Shown here in pieces: positions 1 through 11,606 of a stretch of 64,000 bases of DNA; within the stretch, counting starts at the first letter, position 1; every line of letters begins with the position of its first letter. The notes under the pieces are model-generated. The model ran no database searches. It had not been told where the DNA came from and worked only from the letters and a program-made list of their open reading frames with translations. The DNA comes from Monocercomonoides exilis (taxonomy: Eukaryota; Preaxostyla; Oxymonadida; Polymastigidae): NCBI GenBank assembly GCA_001643675.2, contig LSRY02000032.1:744001-808000 (forward strand). The letters run 5' to 3'. A program made the position numbers and the translations under genes.

Positions 1-16
1 TAGGATCAAGGGATGC

Positions 17-3000
17 ATGATTCTGATGAACTCGTCAGTTATATTGAGTGAGTTTGTGATGATTTCTGAAAAGGAAAGGTGTGCAATCGGAGTTTGCAAA
101 GGGAGCAGTGTTGTTGTGGATGAGTGTGAAGTGGCAATGGAGAGTGGAATTTCACCATTGGAGTTGCAGGGAGGTTGTGCAATATTGGCTAATATTTCTC
201 TCGGTTCGACAACTCGATTTTCATCTTTTAATTTTCCGCCTCTTTTTGGATCAAAACAGTCTGAACACAAAGTTGCGGGTTTCGGACGTGTTTGCGTGTA
301 TTTGTCATGTTTCTCTTCTTTTTGTGTATCTTCAGCTCCATTCCTCTCGGCTTCATTCATTTCCCTAATATCACTCTCCCAACTGATCTTCTTTAACATT
401 TCCACTAGTCCATCGAAAACAGCATATATGGCTGAAGGGCTGAGCCAAACCTCGTTTCTGATGAGTGGGTGTGAGTTTGTATCAGTGTGGGATGTTTATG
501 ATGGGGGCATTGTCCCGTCACTCAACAGCCCCTCATCATCCTTGGCTGCCTCAAACACCTCATTTGTCAGGTGCTATCGATCACAGAATGTTGCAGTCAG
601 CGGGAGTGAGGGGAATCCATCGAAACAAGTGAGACAGCAGATTACAGAAAATGGGGCGAATTCATTCACTTGGTGTGAGTGGAATGGGTCAAAAACAACA
701 GGAGAAAATCGTTCATATGAAGATAGCGCTTCAAATGGAGGGGCAATATACATGCATAACATGGTATCGGGAACACTTTCGGTACAATATTGTTCATTCA
801 ATGACTGCTATGCGCATTATGCTGGAGGAGCAATCATGTGTCATACTCTAAAATCTGTTCAAATCGAAAATAATTCATTCAATTCTTGCATTGCAAAAAA
901 TATGGGTGGAGGGGGAATGCTTGCTTATTCTATTTCAACATTTGTCAAGATCAGTGGGTGTGAGCTCCAAAAATGTGAGGCTAGCTTTGATGGAGGTGGC
1001 ATTCATCTTAATTTTTTCCCGAACATAGAAATAGAATCTTTTGGAACAGAAAATGATGTTGGCGAGAACTCGTACGTGTTTGAGTGCTCATTCTCTTCGT
1101 GCTATCTAACACATTCAAATGGCGGAGGCATGTATTGTTCAAATATTCCGGCTAAATTTAAAATGAGGAACATCCTGTTCATTTCGTGCAACGCGTCAAC
1201 AAATGGCGGAGGACTGTATCTCAATCCATATCAAACAATTGAGCCAAGTGATCATTATTATTGTGTTTTTTTATACTTTCAGTTGTGTACAGTCACAAGT
1301 TATTCGTCATGTGGAGGCTTCAACGTTTGCTATATAGATCACTTCAATCAATATTTGGATACAGGAAGCCCATTCAATGAATGCTATACAACGAGTTCAA
1401 ATAATAGAAGATTGTATTATGAATATACAAATGGGACTTCTAACAAATTTCAGGAAACAGAAAAGCAAGATTGGTTGAAATTTGGAATAAGAGATCTTTT
1501 TGTTGATGCACTTGAATACAGAAACCTTGAGTATTGCGGAGCAAAAAAAACTTCCCCATGCAAAACATTTGCAACTGCAATTAAAAATAGCATGAAACAA
1601 ATGAATTGCACAATTACTGTTCTAAGCCGGAATCATGGGGTGGATAATGCAACAATTGTTATTGGAGAGAGAAACTTTGTTATTGTCGGAGGTGGCAGTT
1701 CTGTGAGTTTTATTGGAATGAATTCACTTTCTTCGCTTTCGACAACGCTATTTAGTGTGTCAACGGGCCATTTAAAAGTGATGCATCTGGGAATCGATCA
1801 GAATTCAACAAATATTCCTTCGCCTAATGTATTTATGGTATCAGGAGGGAATGGAATACTTTCGTTGGAAGATATTCTGATAAGTTCATGTTTAGGTGGA
1901 AATGCATTCTCCTCCTTTGTACTTGTTGAGCATTTTTCACAGCTATTAATTAATGGAGTTGAGATCAGAAACATGAATTTTTCACAGTCGCTATTATCAG
2001 AGTTGCAATCATCATCATTTTCTACTATTGGAGAAAGTTTAATATCGAATATGACAGTTCGGAATGTGAAGAGATTAGAAGGAGATGGAATAGTGGAGAA
2101 AGAAGTGAAGGAGGGAGAATCGTTTTCTGTGAGGAATATTTCAATGGAAGGATGCGAATGCATTGAAGGGAATGGAGGAGGAATGAAAATTCATTTGATA
2201 GGTGGAGAATCTGAATTGAAGGTAAATGAATGCGTATTTTGCTTGTGCACATGCTCAATACTGAATGGAAAAGGTGGAGGATTGATGATTGATGCCACTG
2301 AATCAAATGGGACAAATGTTGAACCTACAATATTCCCGCTTAGAATGCTCATTGAGAATATCACATTCTCGATGAACGATGCGTTTGTGGGGAAAGATGT
2401 ATTTATCAATTGCCATTCAATTGAACATCAGATCAATGAATCATTCTTTGTTCTTGATTTCAGCCAAGGTGCTCTGAAATTGAACAACTCTATCTGTGGG
2501 AGCGATTTGGTTGGGAATGAGAACGTTGACTTAATTCCTTTAATCACTTTTTTCAAAGCGACACAGGTGTTTATGAGTGGAAATGGAATGAATGGAAGGC
2601 AGTGTGGATCACAGAACAATTCATGTTTGAGCCTTGAGTGCGCATTGCAGCACATTCAAAAGGATGTGATGAATGTTGTTCTAATTGATGGAGAAGGGAT
2701 GATTGGAGGAGAATGTGTGATTGGGGATCTTGAAGTGAAACCAATGAAGAAGATACGAGCAACGATTCATTTGACAGTGAAGATCGAAAAAACTGATAAT
2801 GAGAAAAGCATTGTTGAGTTTGTGAATGAAAGTGTCGTTGAGAGGTGTGTGTTTGAGTTTGGTGGTTTGTTTGAAACAGAGCACACAAGTATCATGAAAG
2901 TGAAGAATGGATCATTAGGAATGAGTGAGTGTTTGTGGAAGAGTGTTGGAATGATGATGCGATTAAACAGCACAGTTGTTGAAGTGGAAGGCGGAGAACT

Positions 3001-5458
3001 GGAAATGATGAAATGTTCATTTACAAGCATGAACGTATCAAAAGCAATTTTTTTAGCGTATTTGGATTGTGATATTGAAATGTATCAGATCTCAATTAGC
3101 AACATTGAGAGCAGGAATAAGGGAGTGGTTTGTTTTGGGAAGAAAGTTAAAGTGCAGATGAAAGAGATGATCGTTGAAAATGCAACACTATTGTCAGAAG
3201 GGTGTGCGATTTCGATGGATTACATTGAGCAAGAAGTGAGTGTGCTGAACAACTCGTTTGGAAAATGCTCAAATTTGGAGGATAAGGGAAGCGTGATGCA
3301 GATCAGTGGGTGCAAGAATGTGAGTATTGAGGCATGTGTATTTGATGGAGAAAAGAATGGTGAAGTGAGAAGGAAAAGAAATGACAAAATGAACAGGAAA
3401 GAGATCTGTGGATGGAATGGATCATTGATTGATGCTGAAAACAGCTATGTGAAAATGAGGGAAACAGCAATCAGAAATAGCAAAGCAGGTGGGTTGTGGG
3501 TGAGTGGAGGAAGTGTGAAGATTGAGAAAGGAGAATTTGAGAACAACAACCCGTCAATTGAGGGATATCCATCAGCTCGAAGGAATGTGATCTGCGCAGG
3601 GAATGGGGAATTGAATGTTGTGAGTGTGAAAGGGGGAGATGGATCGAAGGATAATTCATCGATATGGATTCTGGACCAAGGATGCAAACTGAAGGGGATT
3701 GCGGAAGGAAGACCTTCTGCTTTGTTCATTCCAATTTTGGAGTCAGTAAAAGCGAGTGAAGAAGGAAGAATGATAAAATTAATTATGAGGGGAGATCTTC
3801 TTCTTCCGTGTAACCTCTCGACACAGATCACATTTACCGAAGGAGTTGTTCATGAAGTTGTGAAGGAACTTCATGGTGACGAGAGTTTTATTGATGAGAA
3901 TGAAGTTCATTGTGTCATAGAACAATCTGGATCTAGATGGAAGGATGATGAGACAAAAGTTGAAGTAAGGATTCTGTTTGGTAAAATGAATGCACCATCA
4001 TCCACTGAATCACTAATTGTGAAGAACAGAAGCGAATCAAAAAGCAATGGAAATGAGTTACTGGTTAAAGGAGGGAATGGAACAAAATCATCATGGGCCA
4101 TAATAATTGCAGTCATATTTATTGTACTGTTTTTGTTTGTTCTGATCGGATTTATTGTTGCATCTGTGAGATGGAGAAAGCAAAAGAGAAGAACAGAAGA
4201 ATTGGAAGAAATTGTGGAAGACACAACGAGGAAGGATCAGAAGGCATTTGAGATGGTGACGATGGAGATGTCACCCGAGGAGCAGTGGAGGAGAGCTGAG
4301 AAGGAGGCAGAGAAGAAGAACGATGAGAGGATTAAGAAGAGGGTGTATGCGAAAAGTCTGCAGCATTCAGAGTCATCAGAGCATTTGTTGAGTGAGAGTG
4401 GATCGACTGAATACATTTTGGGAAGAGACTCTGACAAGATTCCAGAATGGATGCTGGAGAAGGTTGAAGAAGAAGAGACAAGAAAGCGAGCACCTTCACT
4501 TTCCATTTCATCAACTTCAACAACTGATTCAGATTCCACATTTGTTCGGGGAGAAGATCTGTGCCCAACCACATCATCCATGTCCAATCTGGTGGATGCA
4601 ATGGCCTGCTCCTCGCCGCACGAGAAGCTGATTGTGGACTTGAGGGATTCGCTGTTCATGCTGCTTCACGGGAGGAACGAGAAGAAGGAGATGGCAATAG
4701 GAACTCTGAAGGAGAGGGAGCAAACAGCTGCTCAGATCCTGTTCTGGGTGGCTAATCTCGCACTCCACTCATTTGATGAGATGGAAAACCCACTTCAGTC
4801 ACTTGCCAATCTGAGCCCTCACATGGTGCTGTTCTCAGAACATATGGTCATTTGCATTATGATGCACTCTGACTTATCTTCTGATGATGATTCAGATTCC
4901 TCATCCATCTCTTCATCAACTGTTGTCACATCTGTAAGCGACGACGATGGTGATGATGATAGAGACTCTCTTCCTTCATCAGCATTTGAGGATGAAGATG
5001 ACAACATTGATGAGTATCTGAGGTGGAAGGCTCCAGAGCTGTTGATGAACAAAAATATTGGAGCAACAAAAAAGTCAGTGGTGTTCTCTATTGGAATGAT
5101 ATTGTGGGAGTGCTTGACACTGGAGATACCGTTTGGGGAGTATGAGGCGGTGATTGCTGGACAGAAGATCAAGAACGGAGAGAGACCGGGAACAAAAGCA
5201 CTTGAAGGGAGTGAATTGAAAGAGATGGTTGAGATGGCACTTTCTCATGATGAAGCGAAAAGGCCGGAACTGAATTCAATAAAGAGACAGTTTGTTACGG
5301 GGTTTATGGGAAATGCAATACGGTTTACAATATCGGATGCGATTGATTTGACAAACGAAATATGTGAAGAATGTGAAGATGGCAAGGGAGGGAATAAAGG
5401 AGAGAATGAAGAGGGGATTGAAAGAATTTCAAACTCAATAAAAACATCCATGTATTAA
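17..5458 (+). CDS. Beta-helix repeat membrane protein with C-terminal kinase-like domain (5' partial)
   Basis: The reading frame is open to the window edge, so the ATG at 17 may be internal. About 1,350 residues of ectodomain carry repeated Cys-x-Ala/Ser...Gly-Gly-(Ala/Gly)-(Ile/Met) motifs (clearest at residues 240-400) typical of Chlamydia-PMP-like/right-handed parallel beta-helix proteins. One transmembrane segment lies near residues 1360-1383, followed by basic residues, so the C-terminus is probably cytoplasmic. The tail has acidic/Ser-rich linkers and then a protein-kinase C-lobe: KAPELL (about residue 1670) and a following helix with IGMILWECLTLEIPFG (about 1692-1708). I see no glycine loop, VAIK lysine, HRD or DFG, so the domain is probably a pseudokinase. 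Such receptor-like proteins form large families in oxymonads (known); adhesion or sensing is inference. No intron is evident. Stop is TAA. Confidence 0.75.
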   Translation: MILMNSSVILSEFVMISEKERCAIGVCKGSSVVVDECEVAMESGISPLELQGGCAILANISLGSTTRFSSFNFPPLFGSKQSEHKVAGFGRVCVYLSCFSSFCVSSAPFLSASFISLISLSQLIFFNISTSPSKTAYMAEGLSQTSFLMSGCEFVSVWDVYDGGIVPSLNSPSSSLAASNTSFVRCYRSQNVAVSGSEGNPSKQVRQQITENGANSFTWCEWNGSKTTGENRSYEDSASNGGAIYMHNMVSGTLSVQYCSFNDCYAHYAGGAIMCHTLKSVQIENNSFNSCIAKNMGGGGMLAYSISTFVKISGCELQKCEASFDGGGIHLNFFPNIEIESFGTENDVGENSYVFECSFSSCYLTHSNGGGMYCSNIPAKFKMRNILFISCNASTNGGGLYLNPYQTIEPSDHYYCVFLYFQLCTVTSYSSCGGFNVCYIDHFNQYLDTGSPFNECYTTSSNNRRLYYEYTNGTSNKFQETEKQDWLKFGIRDLFVDALEYRNLEYCGAKKTSPCKTFATAIKNSMKQMNCTITVLSRNHGVDNATIVIGERNFVIVGGGSSVSFIGMNSLSSLSTTLFSVSTGHLKVMHLGIDQNSTNIPSPNVFMVSGGNGILSLEDILISSCLGGNAFSSFVLVEHFSQLLINGVEIRNMNFSQSLLSELQSSSFSTIGESLISNMTVRNVKRLEGDGIVEKEVKEGESFSVRNISMEGCECIEGNGGGMKIHLIGGESELKVNECVFCLCTCSILNGKGGGLMIDATESNGTNVEPTIFPLRMLIENITFSMNDAFVGKDVFINCHSIEHQINESFFVLDFSQGALKLNNSICGSDLVGNENVDLIPLITFFKATQVFMSGNGMNGRQCGSQNNSCLSLECALQHIQKDVMNVVLIDGEGMIGGECVIGDLEVKPMKKIRATIHLTVKIEKTDNEKSIVEFVNESVVERCVFEFGGLFETEHTSIMKVKNGSLGMSECLWKSVGMMMRLNSTVVEVEGGELEMMKCSFTSMNVSKAIFLAYLDCDIEMYQISISNIESRNKGVVCFGKKVKVQMKEMIVENATLLSEGCAISMDYIEQEVSVLNNSFGKCSNLEDKGSVMQISGCKNVSIEACVFDGEKNGEVRRKRNDKMNRKEICGWNGSLIDAENSYVKMRETAIRNSKAGGLWVSGGSVKIEKGEFENNNPSIEGYPSARRNVICAGNGELNVVSVKGGDGSKDNSSIWILDQGCKLKGIAEGRPSALFIPILESVKASEEGRMIKLIMRGDLLLPCNLSTQITFTEGVVHEVVKELHGDESFIDENEVHCVIEQSGSRWKDDETKVEVRILFGKMNAPSSTESLIVKNRSESKSNGNELLVKGGNGTKSSWAIIIAVIFIVLFLFVLIGFIVASVRWRKQKRRTEELEEIVEDTTRKDQKAFEMVTMEMSPEEQWRRAEKEAEKKNDERIKKRVYAKSLQHSESSEHLLSESGSTEYILGRDSDKIPEWMLEKVEEEETRKRAPSLSISSTSTTDSDSTFVRGEDLCPTTSSMSNLVDAMACSSPHEKLIVDLRDSLFMLLHGRNEKKEMAIGTLKEREQTAAQILFWVANLALHSFDEMENPLQSLANLSPHMVLFSEHMVICIMMHSDLSSDDDSDSSSISSSTVVTSVSDDDGDDDRDSLPSSAFEDEDDNIDEYLRWKAPELLMNKNIGATKKSVVFSIGMILWECLTLEIPFGEYEAVIAGQKIKNGERPGTKALEGSELKEMVEMALSHDEAKRPELNSIKRQFVTGFMGNAIRFTISDAIDLTNEICEECEDGKGGNKGENEEGIERISNSIKTSMY

Positions 5459-7666
5459 TTTTGAATGTTGGCATTATTTAAGGATAATGGAGGAAGATGA
5501 AATTAATATCTGATATGAAATTATTTGGAAAAAAGGAAATGCTTAAAAAATGATGAAATTAGTTGTGTTATTTTGTAATTGTCGAGCCAGCTGGATGGAT
5601 GCCGCTGGCTTCAAGTGAAAATGTTAATTTGAGAAGGAACCCTATATATGTTTATATTGTTGTTATTTATGCATATTCAATGAGATTTATACATGTTTAA
5701 TTGGTTATGTGGGTTAATAATTATGTTATGTGTTTTCTTGAAATGGAAATTGTGATTTGTTTCATTGTATGTTTTAAGACATATTTTCTCTGTATTGTAT
5801 ATGTATTAATAATTGGCCATAATGAAATCTATTCTTGAATTTTTCATCAATCAATGTAATAAATATTTTTTGCACAGGAATCTTTTTTTTTCCAATATGT
5901 GTGATTCCACCAAAAATTATTCAAGATCGAAAAAGTTATGTTTGAAATCGAAATTATTTAATTCAATATCGAAAATTCATTGATCATCATAAGTTTTGAG
6001 AAATCTTCAAAATTCAAACTCGTATCAGTTGCTTTTCATTTTGAGAATGATCTGAGAAATCTAATATTTTCAATCAAAAAAATATTTTTTTAATGTTTTT
6101 TGATGTATTTGATTGTGTGAAATAGTGAAAATAGGATAAAACTGAATTATAATTGAACTCTTCACATGTATTCAGGAGATAATAAGGAATTTGAGAAAAA
6201 AATGAAAGTGATAAAATAGTTCATGATCTTGTTTTGTGCACAAAAAGACAGAAATTTATTTCATTTATCGAAAACGAAATGTTTTCGATTTCATAAACTG
6301 CATTTTTAACTGATAAAATAGAACATTATCATTATTCTTATTGAGTTAAAGATCAATTCATATCTGTCTTCATCATGGAAAACATTTGAAAAAAATGGAA
6401 AAAAAACATTTTTAATAAATCAACATTTGTGATTATCAATATTTGTGAGAATAAAATTTCCTTGGTTTTGATTTGAATTGAAATTTAGAACTGATTAACT
6501 TCTTTTTCGATTTTGAATTGAAGTTTTCAGATTTCGAATAATAATTTTCGTTTTTGAATAATTTTTGGTGAATAACTCAAGACTAAATATATTAATCAGA
6601 ACTCATTTGGGTAAAAATACGGACTTTCAAGCTTTTTATGCACAAAGCATGAAAAAATTGCTTCGCTCATAACTTTATTTCCCTTTCTCAGATTTCAAAA
6701 TAAATTTGATTTTCAAATCCGCAAACAGGCCTTGTTGAAATCATAACATAAAGCTCTCCAGCATTTTGCGAATGTCAAAAAATAGAATTATTTTTATTGT
6801 GTTTTTTGTTCTCTAAAAGTCATGAAAAGTGTATAATTTTTCTATGAAAATGCTTGAATCAAAATATTTTGCCCCATATGGTTAATAATTTTTCAAATCA
6901 TATCTATTCTTTCAAATTTTTCGGTTTGAAAATTTCTTTTGAATATCAACAAAAGAACACTGAAAAGTGAACAGGCATATTCAAGACTTCTTAATTTTTA
7001 TTTCAGATCATGCATTTGTTTTTGAAAAAGTTGTGATAATTTTAGCATTTGAATACAAAATCTTCTCCCAAAGGCAAACAATCTTTGAAAAATCAACACC
7101 CCGAAAAAAGTTATGATTTCAAAAATAATGACACACATATATATTCACGTTCTAATGAACAAAATTGAAAAGTTGAAGAAAATTCATGGGCTGATCCTTC
7201 TTGATATCATTCTTTTGCTCGAGTTTTGATAAAAAATCTATAGAGAAAGTGGATTATTTAATAAAAAAATTTAAAAAATAAAAAAAATTTTTTTGTCTTC
7301 AAGACATAAATAAAATTTTTTCAAAATAATCTCCATTTTGCAACTCATTTTTTCATAATCCCGTTTGGATAAAAATTTTGTTCAAAATTCGAACGAATGT
7401 TTAATATCTAAAAGGATTATCCATATTTCTAATTACTTTTTATTTTTTGAGATTTCCATTTGTTATTTTTGTTTTTAAGTTCGCATTGATAATTCAGAAC
7501 TTGATTAAATATTTATGTATTACATTTTTTTAACATTTGAAAATGATACAAAATTGGTAATAAAGTAACAGAGCTTGCAATTTCTATGAAATCCTTTAAT
7601 TATTTTCTTTGTTTTCAATCAATTTATGAAATGGTTGAAAGATATAAACAAGAAATGCAATCGAGT
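5459..7666. other. A+T-rich intergenic spacer
   Basis: This 2.2-kb stretch separates the 3' ends of two convergent genes. It is rich in A and T runs, has no long open frame and no recognisable RNA gene. The only compositional island is a short G+C-rich hairpin near its left end. Confidence 0.7.
5585..5610. other. Short G+C-rich hairpin in 3' flank
   Basis: AGCCAGC (5585-5591) and GCTGGCT (5604-5610) form a perfect 7-bp stem with a 12-nt loop, about 125 bp after the TAA of the preceding gene. It is the only G+C-rich patch in the spacer. A role in 3'-end formation is a guess. Confidence 0.4.
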
Positions 7667-10600
7667 TTATGTGGGCGAAACAGGAGGTATTAATATTTCA
7701 GGTGACATATTCTGTGCAGCTGTTGTTGCTGAATTTGAATGATTTTTGTCTTTTGAAGAAGAAGAAGGATCAGAAATAGTTTGAGGAGGAGCAATGTTAG
7801 TCGTGCTTGGAGCATTGGAATGAGCAGGCGCCTGATGTGAATTGATCGAAGCCTGCTTCGGAGAGAATGTGGGGAAGATAGACTGATAGGAAGGCGACTG
7901 AGCAGAAGGTTGTGCTTGAGGCTGAGTTGATAACACAGGAAATACACGAGGTGAATGTGAATGCAGCATGGAAGGAGAAAAGGAAGGGCTTGTTGGGGCA
8001 AACTGCGAGGAATTCATTTGCGAGTTGAGTCTCCCAGAAAACTGCTGCTTTGTCTGAGAGCCCTCAGCTGCTGGCATCAGCCCCAGCGGCTGGTCAAGAG
8101 GCGCCGGAGGAACAATCGAGAGAAGCGCCGGAGCAAAACGGGTGTATTGCGGTGAATGAGCTGCGTCTGGCTGTGATGGATCGAAGGAGGCAGAAGGCGA
8201 TTGCTGAGGTTGTTGTTGTTGTTGCTGTTGGAGTTGAAACGCAGCCTCGTTGTGAGAAGCAGAAGAGAAGTTGTTCAAGGAATTGTGAGTGGACAAGGGG
8301 CGAGAGAATGTTGGAGATAAAGTGTATGACAGCTGCAGTGGAATAGCTGAGGAAGAGGTTGATGTCACCTGAGGCTGCTGCATCTGAGGGAGAGTGTTGA
8401 ATGAAGATGTCATGTTTGCTCCAACAGAAGCAGCAGAAGAAGCAGAAGGAAGATACGAATAGCTCAAAGGAGTGCCAACAGGCAGGCCAGTTGTCAGCGG
8501 CTGCGAGGCGATTGAGTTGCTTCCAGAAAGAGCTGTGCCGTCACTCGCATCCACACTGGGGAAAGGCTGTGAAGGGAACATCTTCGGAGAAAAGACCGGA
8601 GAAATAGTGGATGGAGGGAGAGAAGAGGTGTACACAGAATAGCGCGACGGAGCAGGGGAGAAGATGGTGATGGGCGGAACACGCTGTGGATGGAGCGAAG
8701 GAGAAGAGAAAGGCGAAAGTTCACCAGCTGGAGAGAACGGCTGGGAAATGCTGCCGCCAGAGACAGCGTGGCGCCCCATGAGTGGAGACTCGACAAATGC
8801 TATCTTCTGGTCAGTTGAGTGTGAAAATCCAGGGGAAGTGGTAGATAATATGTTTGTTGGAGAAGAAGAAGAAGAAGGTGATGATGATGATGATGATGAT
8901 GAAGAGGAGGAAGAGGAGGGAGAGGAGGAAGAAGAAGAAGATGATACGACAGATGAAGGCAGCTGTGGTGTGGAGTGTGTGTTGTTCTGCCTGTACATCT
9001 TCTTCGCCTCCTGCTTGATAAACCTCGGGTGCATCACAAACCCGCCATCCAGCGTCTCCTCAAACGCTTTCTCTCTCTCATAGTCCCGCGCCCTGGTTGT
9101 GCTGTCTACAGGCTGCTCGCCTTTCGCTTTCGCTTTCGCCTTCGCCCGCTCAATCAGCTTCTGCGTCTGCTCCAGCATCTGCCGCCGCTTCTCTGCTGCA
9201 CTCAGCTGGCTTCCCTTTTCGCGCTGTGACGTGCGCTCCTTCGACACTTTCTCTCCGCTTTTTGCTTCTTCCTGTTTCTCCTCTTTGGTTGTGGGGTTAT
9301 TGACAGCGTCTTTCTCAGAAGGTGTTGATGATTCTGCTCCATTTCTGAGCTGAGAACGAAGTGGCTCGTTTGAAGCTTGTTTTTGTTGAGACGGAGGAGG
9401 AGCAGAAGTTTCGATGGCTGGTGAAATGGATGTGGATGGTGGGAGTGTTGGAGATGTGGTTGATGTTGATGTTGATGCTGATGCTGAAGAAGAAGAGGAA
9501 GAAGAGGATGCTGAAGAAGAAGATGATGAAGAATCTGAAGACGATGAAGTGAAAGAGGCAAAGGCAGAGGCAGAGGCAGAAGCAGCCTGCTCGCTCGTAT
9601 TCACATTGGGCGAGGCAGCATTTGTGTGAAGTTCTGCTTCGTTTGTTTTTTGGTTCTGTTTTGAATTTGCATTCGCAGCAGCACTTGTTTCAGAGGGATG
9701 CTTCATTTCTTGACTGGGGTTATTCCTCGAGCCAGATGAAGCTGATGCATTTGGATGGATATTTGCAGTGGCTGTGTTGCGTGTCGACGCCCTGCCGCTG
9801 AATGGAGGGATCACCAGCCCAAGCGCCTTCACTTTCTCTCGCCTTCGCTTCTCTTCCTGCTCTTTCGCCCTTTCAGCTTCTTTGTCTTGCGCCAGCCTCT
9901 GAACGATATTGGCTTTCTCAGCATTTCCAGCTGCTCTTTCTATTCCTTTGTCTTTGGGCACTTCTTTGCCCTTTTCAATTTCCCTCTTTCTTTCTTTCTC
10001 TTTTTCCTTTTCTTTTAATTTGTCATCTCTGCCACCAGGCGCTGATGCGATGGCAGCAGCAGACCCGTTCACACCTTTATTCGATGAAGTGGCAGAAGAA
10101 GAGGAAGAGGAAGAAGAAGAGGAGGAAGAAGAAGTTGATAAAACCTGCCAATCAAACGGGCCGTTCAGATCAATCCCGTTTGTCGAGGCAGCTTTCTTGA
10201 AGAAGTTGATGATGAGGGAGTAGTCAGGTATTTTCGAGTAGTCGAGCGTGAGGAGATAAAGACGAAACTGATCGAATTCATATGGCAGCGGTGCAACAAG
10301 ATCCTCTCCAAGGTATTTTTCTTTGAGGTGCTGCACTTGATCCTGTGAGTGTATTTGATTCATAAGGAATGAAGCAAACATAGGAAAAATAAAAATAAAA
10401 ATGAATAAAATTGCATTTGCAATAAGAAGCAATAAGGAAAAAGCGAACGATACATGCTGCATTATAATTATTTCTCTCACATCATTCAACACACTCAACA
10501 CAGTCATTATTCATACCTTGTCTGAGAGAGAACTCCAAGGAAGTTTTCCCGTGTATAGTTCAATCAAAACATATAAAAGTGAGAACAAATCGTCTGCCAT

Positions 10601-11530
10601 TCCCAATTCCTTTCCATAATGGGCATTAAGAGTAGCATAACGAAGGGTCCCTCGAAAACTACCGCAGTAAGGCGGCTGAATTAATATAAAAACGATATTC
10701 ATAAAGTCATTAAAGATAATTTTGTTTTTTTTTTTCAAACATAGACGAATTATTTGTTACAAATTGTAATACAAGAAACTTAATAAGAAAAAAGCACACA
10801 AGCGTTGGCATTCCATCTACGTAATTTATGCCTTTGCATAAACCAAAGTCAATTAAGTATATAATACCAGAACCTTCAGAAGTTCTGCCAATTATAAAAT
10901 TTCCCTGAACATCACAATCCGACAGTAAAAGGTAAAACAATCAATTCAAAGCTTTTTTGAATTATAAAAAAATATCTTTACCGGTTTTATATCGCGATGA
11001 ACTAAACCGACCCCATGAAGTGTCTGAAGAGCTTCAACTGCCTGAATACCAATTTTTAGAATTGTTCTCAATGAAAATCTGTATGGAGGTTTAATATTTA
11101 TAAGATCTCTATTTATCAAAAATCGATTTTTCAAATAAAAATTCATAAAAAGTAAATAATCTTCAAAAAAAATTGCCAACATTAAGCTTGGCCCCAGTAA
11201 TTCCATAGCAACAAATCTATAGTCTCCATAGGATCCAAAACTATAAAATTTTGCGAAGTGAGGCTTTCCTAAAAACAAAAATAAAAATGTTTACAATAAG
11301 AAATCATTTCAATAACCTGCAACAGCTCTCAAAGTTTTAACTTCTGTTGCCAACAATATACGCTGAGATTTAACTTTCTCAAATTTTAATGCAATTTCTT
11401 TTGAAAAAGAATCTTTTTGAAATACGCCTTGAAATATTTCTCCAAAAGATCCTTCCCCAAGCTTTTTTATCAACGTATAATGTTGCTTAATTACAGTTCC
11501 GATCGCAAGCGGATTGAGGGGTTGTGACAT
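7667..11530 (-). CDS. CK1/TTBK-like protein kinase with long Ser-rich tail
   Basis: Six exons: 11530-11317, 11268-11181, 11108-10982, 10904-10800, 10675-10517, 10342-7667, giving 1,122 aa with every junction in frame. The kinase domain fills the first 300 residues: glycine loop GEGSFG (about 24-30), lysine in ALKF (about 50), HRDIKP with the CK1-typical GNF after the splice (about 138-146), DFG in LIDFGL (about 163) and a CK1-style LPWSSL. The C-lobe ends with [13 protein letters not shown] and IPDY, typical of the CK1 superfamily. All catalytic residues seen are present, so it should be active. The remaining 800 residues are Ser, Gln and Pro-rich with homopolymers and a Lys/Glu-rich segment, probably disordered. 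Introns are 48, 72, 77, 124 and 174 nt. Its ATG lies only 76 bp from the importin alpha stop. Substrates are unknown. Confidence 0.85.
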
Positions 11531-11606
11531 TCTGGACTAAACAAAGATCCAGAGTCTGTACCAAGCCACCTAATATTTGTATTTGATCTGAACCATATTC
11601 CCATTT

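Noticed and set aside
8664-10223. Plus-strand frames rich in Glu/Asp opposite the CK1 tail
   Set aside because: They are the reverse reading of serine homopolymers (TCT/TCC read as GAA/GAG) in the minus-strand kinase gene.
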